Shown here: positions 56,401 through 64,000 of the stretch, piece after piece
Layout: each line of letters opens with the position of its first letter
How positions within the stretch are numbered: position 1 is the first letter of the stretch
DNA from: Spodoptera frugiperda
Taxonomy: Eukaryota; Arthropoda; Insecta; Lepidoptera; Noctuidae
Direction: 5' to 3'
DNA: 64,000 nucleotides
Assembly (NCBI RefSeq): GCF_023101765.2
Contig: NC_064213.1
Location: forward strand, 4,898,001-4,962,000
Made by a program: the position numbers and the translations under genes
Notes under the pieces: model-generated
Seen by the model: only the letters and a program-made list of their open reading frames with translations
Told to the model about the DNA's origin: nothing
Databases searched by the model: none

Positions 56401-56680
56401 ATACTAGCTTTTGCCCGCGACTTCGTTCGCGTGGAATAGTGACTTCCGGCAAATTTTTGGTTTTAACCACATAGTTCCCGATCTCGCGGGATCTCTTCAA
56501 AAATGAGATGTGGAAGATATTCCAGGGAACTCTTCAAAAATCAACATAATGAGCTCTGCGTTTGAATTTAATAGATGTATACTCACTTAGGGCATTGAAA
56601 AAATAGTTTAAAAACGGACTTAAACTAACTTAAGTAAACTAAAGAAAGCTACGAATTACGAATTTATAACAATTAAAAAA

Positions 56681-57312
56681 CCGGCCAAGTGCGAGTCGGA
56701 CTCGCCCATGAAGGGTTCCGTAACAGCAAGTAGATGACATAATATAAAAGTTGTAAAATAACTTGGTTTTACATAGTGTTTGTATGAACGACAAAGTTAT
56801 ATTTGCGGTTTTTGAAAATGTTTTATTTCTTAAAAACTAATAATGATATCTCGTTCAAACTAATTTTCGTTGTTAGTTGCCATTAAAATCTACAGCATAT
56901 ATTTTTTTCAGTTTTGTCCCACTCTTATTTTAAAAGTTAGAGGGGGGGGACACTCATTTTTCCACTTTGGAAGCGTCTAACTTTCAAACGATTGATTTTA
57001 ACGAAAAGTGGTTTTAGGAACCTTAATGTCTTTTCTAAAGACCTATCCATAGACACCCATTACGGATATGTTAGCTGAAAAAAATTTTTTTTCAATTCCA
57101 TGTATGGGGTGCCCCCTTTAATTTTTAAATTTATTAATTTTTATTCAAAATTCGAATAGCGGTTATCGAAATACATCATCCTACAAAGTTTCAACTATGT
57201 AGGCCCAACAGTTTCGGAAATAAATGGCTGTGACATACGGACGGACGGACGGACAGACAGACATGACGAATCTATAAGGGTTCCGTTTTTTGCCATTTGG
57301 CTACGGAACCCT
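56681..57312. mobile_element. 632-bp inserted repeat (CCGGCCAAGTGCGAG family)
   Basis: It interrupts the right arm within an A run; the left arm has the empty site (ATTAAAAAAG in the right-arm sense). It starts CCGGCCAAGTGCGAGTCGGA and has a (GGAC)n/(GACA)n run near 57237-57262. It ends with a hairpin AGGGTTCCGT (57277-57286) and ACGGAACCCT (57303-57312). From memory this is a widespread arthropod repeat; no coding capacity was seen and its class is not settled here. Confidence 0.85.
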
Positions 57313-58080
57313 AAAAAGAAACTATATTACAACCTATCCTCTATGCTATAATAACCAAGCTTAAACTAAATAATTTAAAAGAAACGACTTAAATCTAATC
57401 TAATTAATTTATAAATTAGACTTACAATTTTATTAAAAAAACTAACTACAGTAACTACTAACAATCGATATCAAACTAAACCTACGTTAAATAGTTTAAC
57501 CAAAAAACCAGGAAAACCCAACAAATAAACTTATTAATTGACAAATACAACGAAACCAATTTAGAATATACGAAACAGCAGGACCACTACAGACAAATAA
57601 TCATACGACTGATAATACACTTTTTCTACGATAGTACCGAAGCGCTCGGCCGATACCCAACCAAATGAATGTAACGAAACCATAGCGCGATCTATTTCGA
57701 TCCCAACGCCATCTATCGAGGATAAAGACAACTTGGATTATTTATTTATACTCCGTTCGGGCATTTTCTTTGTACTAAAAGTTTAATTATATTGATATTA
57801 TTTTTTTCATACCTTTTTACTATTTATTTACTTTTTTTCGATGAATTAAAACAATAACATGAACCGAAGTCGTGTAACGATCGACATAGAATTATCTATA
57901 CTCCGTTAGAGCATTTTCTTTGTACTAAATGTTTTATTATATTGATATTATTTTTTTCATACCTTTTTACTATTTATTTACTTTTTTCGATGAATTAAAA
58001 CAATAACATGAACCGAAGTCGTGTAACGATCGACATAGAATTATTTATAAATAATTTATTTCTTATTTTTATTTTTTGAT

Positions 58081-58104
58081 GGCAGACGAGAGGGAGTGTC
58101 AGAC
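58081..58104 (+). other. 24-bp filler matching family D
   Basis: GGCAGACGAGAGGGAGTGTC then AGAC is present only in the right arm. The left arm at the same place reads straight through. The patch matches the GGCGAGAGGGAGTGTCAGAC core of family D. Confidence 0.8.
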
Positions 58105-58533
58105 TTTTGAAATAAAAATATATCTATGTCCTTTCTAAGGTTCTAAACTATATCTGTACCAAATTTCAACCAAATCCGTCAAATAGTTGCGGAGATTAAT
58201 GGTATAAGCATAGAATGTTCGACGTGATTCTTTAATTTGACATAACTTTTTTATTTATGAACCGATTGACATGAAACAAACACTAAATGTAAATTTAAGC
58301 ATCCCACAATATATTCGTGAAAACCGCATCCAACCCGGATCAGCCGTTTCTGAGATTAGCGCGCACAGACGAACAGACAAACAGACAAACAGACAAACAG
58401 ACAAACAGACAAACAGCAAAAAAAAGTTAATTACATTTTTGGGTTCGACATCGACATAACAATAACCCCTGCATTTTTTTTATTTTTATTTCAATGTACA
58501 GACAGCACTTTTCTACGATTTTAATATGTATAG

Positions 58534-58919
58534 ATAATAGTAAACCCAGTACGTATTTCCTTTTGGTCACTAAAAGGGCATTGGCAGAGATGGACATTCA
58601 CAATATGAACTGAAAGACGATTGGAATTATTCTCAATGTATTTTCTAGGACACAATACCGAAAATTATTCATTATTAAGATTTTTGTTTAAAACTGAACC
58701 AATCTTATAGTACTTTGCTGGACACTGGTATCAAATCCGAGATTTCTTACCCAGGCAATAGAACTTGCAACCTCTAGATCTACAAGTCAGTCAATATTGA
58801 CTTTTCATATAAAACTTTTATGTAAAACGCAACAACATATTTCCTACAAAATATACACAAAGTTACAAGCATACTACCATCGATTCAAAATTTCCGAGAA
58901 GGGAAAGTAACAAAATCGA
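58534..58919. other. Unassigned AT-rich spacer
   Basis: No gene or repeat recognised. Confidence 0.4.
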
Positions 58920-59085
58920 ACAGTTCAATCGAGTTCCGTCAGTAAAGTGCTAATTACTGGCGATGGCGATAGCAATCGCCCGGCGTAGGCTATCACGATC
59001 GGCCATAATGACTAATTTCACGAGCCTATTTGCATGAGCACGCCCATGTTTGGAAAAACACTCGATTTTTTTACAAGAAGCGATA
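58920..59085. other. Unique-looking block with octamer and TAATTA motifs
   Basis: GTGCTAATTACTGG near 58947 and an ATTTGCAT octamer at 59028-59035 lie in a GC-richer block without repeat matches. Such POU and homeodomain-type sites suggest a regulatory element, but this is inference only. Confidence 0.3.
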
Positions 59086-59221
59086 TGTGTGTGTAGGCAA
59101 TGTTTTTTTTTATTTACTTTTTCAACAGACATTGTAGATATAGACATCAGATAATAATACGCAATACATAACGTCACGTTTTATAGTCTCTGAAGGAATT
59201 TATATGCAGGAGAGACAGCCC

Positions 59222-59485
59222 ATTTGTACCGAAGCATGGCCGTCTCGACCGGAGTGATACTACGGCCTCACAGAAAATCGACGTGAAACAACGCTTGCCT
59301 TGTGTTCTGTTGTGTGAGTGAGGTTACCGGAGGCCCAAACAGTCCCCTTCCCAATCCCCGGCTCCCCAACAACCCCTAAATTCCTAACCCCCAAAAGGCC
59401 GGCAACGCACTTGTAACGCCTCTGGTATTTCGGGTGTACATGGACGGCAGTGATTGCTTACCATCAGGTGATCCGTCTGCTTGTA
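59222..59485 (+). repeat. Family B repeat, near full length
   Basis: GAAGCATGGCCGTCTCGACC, GAGGTTACCGGAGGCCCAAA, AAAAGGCCGGCAACGCACTT and GATTGCTTACCATCAGGTGA. The final A run is missing. Confidence 0.92.
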
Positions 59486-60256
59486 TTCTTTACCTGAGTT
59501 AGGAATAGATCTGAAGAATCTTAGCTTCTCAACTGCATTTGTGACCCATCAACCAACGAAATTTCTTCTTTTTCGTCACATCAAAAAGTAACTCAATATA
59601 CCTATACATAGGCACAAAATATTGTGTTTGAAAAAGTAAACCAGTGAGTAATCCCTAGGCATCGGCCATCGATTAAATTACATAGTTGATTACGTTTGCT
59701 GATCCGTCGCAATAAAGTTATAGCTTCGCATATGGCCGCCATAATCTCGTTATACGCGGCGCGATATGCCATAGATAATATTAGGGGTGTAAAATGTTGT
59801 CCCACTTTTTTAGTTGAATATTTTTACTACATAAATCTATGTATATCACACTCACACACACACGTGGCGTCTCGTCAGTTTGGCAGTCAATCTTTGTATA
59901 TCGTTGCGTACGATGCGCGCCTGTAAAAAAACGGTACTAGTACTAAATAAAACAATGTCCATTTAATATGTACCTAAAAATATAATACTAATTTAGAAAA
60001 GATAAACAAAGAAAGTGACATAGACGGATTACTAACAGAAATAAGAGGCAGGTACATAAATGTATTGGCTACATGGAATGGGTGGTCCCAAGTGATTGAT
60101 ATGTTATTTCATAGAGCCAACTTTTATTTTATGTTTCTCTACATATTTTGTGAAGATATTACCTACTTTGAAAGAGATTAGATTATCCTTTTACCTCAAA
60201 AGAGATCTTGAGTACTCTTAGTACTTAGTTCAGGGTCAAAACAATAATAAATATCG
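59486..60256. other. Unassigned spacer
   Basis: No gene. The stretch 59645-59800 (TCGCATATGGCCGCCATAAT) is GC-richer and unique-looking. Confidence 0.4.
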
Positions 60257-60490
60257 TCATGCCTTTTATTCCCGAAGGGGTAGGCAAAAGTGCTACTTAC
60301 AATGACAACTACTTTTTGCAATTTTTATTTAAGTCCCATGTAATAGAAGGTGAGTCTGTTGCCATATACCGGGCATATTTTCAAACTCTATTTGTACTGA
60401 GAAATGTTTGAAAACCCAAATAACCCAGCAATATCTTGCCCGATGCGGAAATCAAACCCGATAATACTTGAGACCACTCGACCAACGAGG
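60257..60490 (+). repeat. Family M repeat, long copy
   Basis: GCCTTTTATTCCCGAAGGGG, TAGGCAAAAGTGCTACTTAC, GTCCCATGTAATAGAAGGTG, CATATACCGGGCATA, and an end GACCACTCGACCAACGAGGC that resembles the reverse of a tRNA-like domain. Confidence 0.75.
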
Positions 60491-61354
60491 CATTCAAACT
60501 TTATTTTAAACTGACTTTACAAAAAAGGTTTAAAACTCTAGTTTTCAAATCTGAAAGAAGATCTATAAATACTTAATACAATAACACAATCAAATAGAAC
60601 ACACACAAATTTTTCATAATAAAAATTAAATAGTAGGTAAAATTGTTCACTTATTACGTAATTTAGGTACTTCCTAAAGATACTGTTCATAAACAAGCAC
60701 TTCAAAAGAAACCTAGAACGCTAGTAGAAATTCTACCAAACTAAAAACTTGAGTGCCTACACTAACAAGAAAAAAAAAACATCGCATCGTCAAAGGATAT
60801 TTCAGATTCAACAAACATTGACTTAAAAAAACGACGAAGAAATTTGAATGGCTGTAAAATTGGCGACAGCTTCATGCGGCTTCAAAAAACAATTTTCCCA
60901 GCTCCCACTCCTTTTTGCGAATATTCTGGGGAGCTCCGTCCAATCAAATTCCAACTGTGTATCGGATGGGCTTCGAAGTAAAAATGAGCAAGATGGATGA
61001 CGTGTCACCGTAGATACTGGCAACATCGCCTCTTCTGAAATATTGCTGATATTAAGAAATATTCGCGTCTGATAGCTGGCAACATTTGCTTACCTGTTGA
61101 TGTACTTGTTTTGATCAAGTTGAAATTCGAATCGTGTTTTGAATGTGGAATGAGTTCTTCTTTTTAATTTCTTTTTTGAAGTAATTCCTTGAGGGTCATA
61201 TGATGGAGGCGTACCTAGTTACTTGTGACGTAGTACATTTGCGCCTTTTCCGCTATTTAGTATTATCATACAACAGATGTTTATACCTATGTATATGGGC
61301 AATAGCAGTTTAGGAGCTACTTAAGGATTACCAATGATTTTTATATTCTTCATT
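60491..61354. other. Unassigned spacer
   Basis: No gene recognised. A 67-codon minus frame crosses a GC-richer part at 60823-61026 without a known domain. Confidence 0.35.
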
Positions 61355-61562
61355 TCGAGTGGGAAAATCATGCAATGACTTCTCCTGCCTTGGGGGAGGC
61401 GAGAGGGAGTTTAGAACTATTATTGACCAAAAACCACCCCGTTTTTACTACTGCTCTTCCAGCCGAAACCCCGACAACCTGTGAGATCATCCGCAGCTCC
61501 GTACCAGGCATCAGGCCTACTGAGATCCATCTGTAGTAGTCTGATTGTTCTTTGAACTGACA
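61355..61562 (-). repeat. Family D repeat, extended form
   Basis: GGGAAAATCATGCAATGACT, GGAGGCGAGAGGGAGT, ACCAAAAACCACCCCG, CATCCGCAGCTCCGTACCAG and the extension CATCAGGCCTACTGAGATCC. Confidence 0.9.
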
Positions 61563-61874
61563 CACAATAATGCTAACATCATAATGTTATGTAAGGAAGT
61601 AGATAACATTGATATTACATGATCAATTATTGTAACCTTGCTATCAATTTTACGGTCATTAACATCGGTTTGTTGCCAGAACGGTCCCTGTGAATCAAAT
61701 GTCAAATGAGGTTAATTCTTGGTAAATGGAAGCCGAGAGTCAAGGCTTCTGATTTTATTTACTCTCAGTACGGTAGTAATTAGGTAATTCTGAGAAAATG
61801 TTATTGAAGGATCATTTTCTAAATTTTTCTGATGCTGCTCTGAAATTACTTAATTAAAAGTTGTTCACGACAGA
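61563..61874. other. Unassigned AT-rich spacer
   Basis: No gene or repeat recognised. Confidence 0.4.
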
Positions 61875-62098
61875 ACCAGTACTTAGAATTAGTACGAGTT
61901 TGCTTTACGTTGAACGAAAACGAAACGAAAGTGTGTTCGGCGCTCTGATTGGCCGGCGCGAATGAACCAACCAATCAGAGTGCCGAACGCGCTCTCGTTT
62001 CGATTACTTTTAACGTAATGCAAACTCGTACTAATGGTACTGATTGGCAGGCGCGAATGAACCAACCAATCAGAGCGCCGAACGCGTTCTCGTTTATT
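61875..62098. mobile_element. Palindromic MITE with a partly repeated right arm
   Basis: Outer repeats CCAGTACTTAGAATTAGTAC (left) and GTACTAATGGTACTG (right, ending about 62042). Next come GAGTTTGC and GCAAACTC, then CGGCGCTCTGATTGG and CCAATCAGAGTGCCG around a short centre. Immediately after, GGCGCGAATGAACCAACCAA and the right inner arm are repeated once more (62043-62098). No coding capacity. Confidence 0.85.
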
Positions 62099-62382
62099 CC
62101 AAATTGTGTATGTGTATGCCAAATATTTTGATTGAAATTGATGACAGTTTTTAACAGGAAACGTAATATGAGCATTATAAGCCAAATAGTTTTAATTGCT
62201 ACTATTAATTGTTATTTAACAATTGTAATGCGTGTTCTCTTGATTAGCAACGCTGATCAATTCTGGTCAAAAGCAGTTTCTATTAATGTATTATTTTAAG
62301 TGTGATGCAAATTACTTCTATATTACATAAGTCAGTTTAGGAATCAAACTACTTATAATTTCAGCACGGGATTAGTATATTT
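62099..62382. other. Unassigned AT-rich spacer
   Basis: No gene or repeat recognised. Confidence 0.4.
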
Positions 62383-62500
62383 TTGGAATCGGTGGCAAAC
62401 GAGCAAACGAGTCACCTGATCGTAAGCGATCAGCGCCGCCCATGGACACCCGCAGCACAAGAGGAGTCACTGGTGCGTTGCCGGCCTTTAAAAAGTAGTA
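62383..62500 (-). repeat. Family B tail
   Basis: GCAAACGAGCAAACGAGTCA, CCTGATCGTAAGCGATCAGC, GCCGCCCATGGACACCCGCA, GTGCGTTGCCGGCCTTTAAA. Confidence 0.9.
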
Positions 62501-62520
62501 TGTGAAGAGATCACATTTTT

Positions 62521-62565
62521 ACATTTGTAAATGCACCCAGGATTACAGGAAAAGTCTAAGTTTAA
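62521..62565 (+). repeat. Family A SINE tail fragment
   Basis: ACATTTGTAAATGCACCCAG, GATTACAGGAAAAGTCTAAG; diverged 3' piece only. Confidence 0.55.
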
Positions 62566-63712
62566 GACAAATAAAATAAATATATCCGATTTGGTTGTTG
62601 CTTTACGAAATTATATCAAAGTTACACTACTTCCACTTCCCCATCACTACGTCCATAACTTCCAAATTAGGGAAACCAACTAGAAAAAATAATAACATTA
62701 CCAAGCCTCCTCTAAAAAGGGCTCTCTTAATATGAAAATATGACACAAAATACAATACCAAGGCTCAACGTCTTGCCACAATGCACCAAATGCTGACACA
62801 GCACAGTCCTAAGTACTATGATTTACCTATAATCCAATAGAGGTAAGGGTCTTCCTAAGATAAGCCCAAACAAACCGAGCCAAAGCCCGTATATCTGGTA
62901 GAAGAAGCCCTCAGATGCAATGTTACGAAAAGCGAATTTCTCGTGTGTTCCGTCGATCACGTTTTATGTAGCGAAGCGAAACGAATCGATGCGAATGAGG
63001 GATGTTAGCGAAATACAGAGATAAGTCACGTTCGCTAAGACCCCTACCATTTGATGGATTAAACGCTTACGGCTTCAACTAGATCCTATTAATCATAATT
63101 TTGAGGGAAATTTCAAGAATCACATCTTATTAATCGTTGTCGAATGAATTATTCAATAGGAAGATTCAATTTTCTGTTTAATTTTAATTAAAATGGATTT
63201 TAAATTAATTTATTTTGAATTTTTCATGCGGAAAATTTTTAATTTAATTTTGCCTCTTTTGATATTAAAGTGTATCAAAAGGTTCATCATTACCGTCATT
63301 TAAAACATGTATTACTTGTGTCACTAACACGCAACACCACATTCACACTTCTCTACAGAAAATATCAACCTAAAGAAATACTTTTCCTTCAACTAACCTA
63401 ATAAATTGTATGAAAAGAGATCACAGACTCATGGTACGGTCACTAATCTCAAACGACAGCTGCTTACTTCCATCGCTAATGTAGTGAACGGGAACAAATC
63501 TGTGATACCCAGCTATCCAGCAACGGGCGCTCAACCAGATAAAGTGATACTTATCAATTTACAGACTCAATGGAAAGTGAACGAGGAATTTAATCATTTT
63601 TGTTGTAACTGACATCGGTCAAAAGGGATTCTGAAGAATATTTATTAACTTTTAGTTAGGTTTGCATTGCTGGCGAAAAGTGGTAGCTATATTTCATAAT
63701 CGGTATAATTAA
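62566..63712. other. Unassigned, with a GC-richer patch and one doubtful frame
   Basis: 62880-63080 is unique-looking. A frame of 68 codons lies at 63406-63612 on the plus strand; an AG that could act as a splice acceptor precedes its bulk (…GATCACAG), but no partner exon or known domain was found. Not called as a gene. Confidence 0.3.
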
Positions 63713-63895
63713 AACTGCACGTTTAGTGTGATGGATGAGCAACTGGCTGCCATGCAACGTATTGCAGGTTCGATTCCCGGACGAAACAATTCTTTGCGTG
63801 ATCCACAAATTTTTGTTTCGGGTCTGAATAGGTATACGAACTTGTATGTTTGTAAACGCGCCCACGACGACACAGGAGAAAATCCTGGTGTTGGG
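63713..63895 (+). repeat. Family A tRNA-derived SINE
   Basis: AACTGCACGTTTAGTGTGAT, B box GGTTCGATTCCC, GCGTGATCCACAAATTTTTG, GTAAACGCGCCCACGACGAC, CAGGAGAAAATCCTGG. Confidence 0.92.
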
Positions 63896-63898
63896 TGT

Positions 63899-63957
63899 AA
63901 ATCATCATCATCAGCCGAGAGACGTCCACTGCTGAACAAAGGCCTCCCCTTTAAATA
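63899..63957 (+). repeat. Family L repeat, short copy
   Basis: ATCATCATCATCAGCCGAGA, GACGTCCACTGCTGAACAAA, GGCCTCCCCTTTAAA. It directly follows a family A SINE. Confidence 0.85.
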
Positions 63958-64000
63958 CATTAGGTGTAAATACGTTATTTTAAAAAATACTGAAAAGCTA

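Larger units (their letters stand above)
56404..58533 (-). repeat. Right arm of giant inverted repeat
   Basis: Reverse complement of 53251-54737. It begins CTAGCTTTTGCCCGCGACTT and ends ATTTTAATATGTATAG. It is longer than the left arm mainly because of a 632-bp inserted repeat (56681-57312), plus a 24-bp patch at 58081-58104 and a longer (GACAAACA)n run near 58373-58410. Confidence 0.93.

Noticed and set aside
60823..61026. 67-codon minus-strand frame
   Set aside because: No domain and no supporting splice or promoter signal.
63406..63612. Possible exon of 68 codons
   Set aside because: It begins with a TTG codon, has no known domain and no partner exon; a possible acceptor site alone is weak.

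Overview
The window looks like non-coding DNA (intergenic or large intron) from a moth, probably a noctuid. The evidence is AT-rich sequence packed with short interspersed repeats of lepidopteran type, plus LTR, LINE, Tc1 and MITE elements. No host gene exon could be supported over 64 kb, and no rRNA or genuine tRNA gene was seen. The only intact long reading frames belong to a retrotransposon.

Layout. 1-0.5 kb: unassigned. 0.54-5.42 kb: a complete Ty3/gypsy-type LTR retrotransposon on the minus strand. It has 311-bp LTRs that read as identical, a CACA target duplication, intact gag and pol, and a canonical A AAA AAC heptamer at the gag end that puts pol in the -1 frame. It is inserted in an older SINE copy. 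5.77-6.42 kb: the 3' end of a Jockey/CR1-type LINE. 6.5-17 kb: short repeats, a 157-bp palindrome at 13.9 kb and a GC-rich, apparently unique block at 15.4-16.2 kb. 17.0-18.57 kb: a dead Tc1-like transposon with good inverted ends. 18.9-53 kb: a mosaic of about ten repeat families with AT-rich spacer and a few unique-looking blocks. 53.25-58.53 kb: a giant inverted repeat (arms about 1.5 kb, spacer about 1.67 kb), the right arm carrying a 632-bp repeat and a 24-bp patch copied from another family. 58.6-64 kb: more repeats, including a palindromic MITE at 61.9 kb.

Repeat families are given local letters. A: tRNA-derived SINE with a B box. B: repeat with a shared GGTGTCCATGGGCGGC-type tail. D: about 150-240 bp GC-rich repeat. 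F: MITE with TTTTCCACCAGAGATGTGCT ends. I: repeat with a GTTTGACGAGGAACTCGACT core. J, K, L, M, N and O: shorter recurrent units. Family letters and edges come from comparing copies inside this window by eye, so edges are accurate to about 10-20 bp unless stated.

How parts relate: gag and pol form one replicating unit with the LTRs. All other elements seen are truncated, decayed or non-autonomous, so none has an obvious working enzyme in the window. Possible regulatory blocks are inferred only from base composition and motif clusters.
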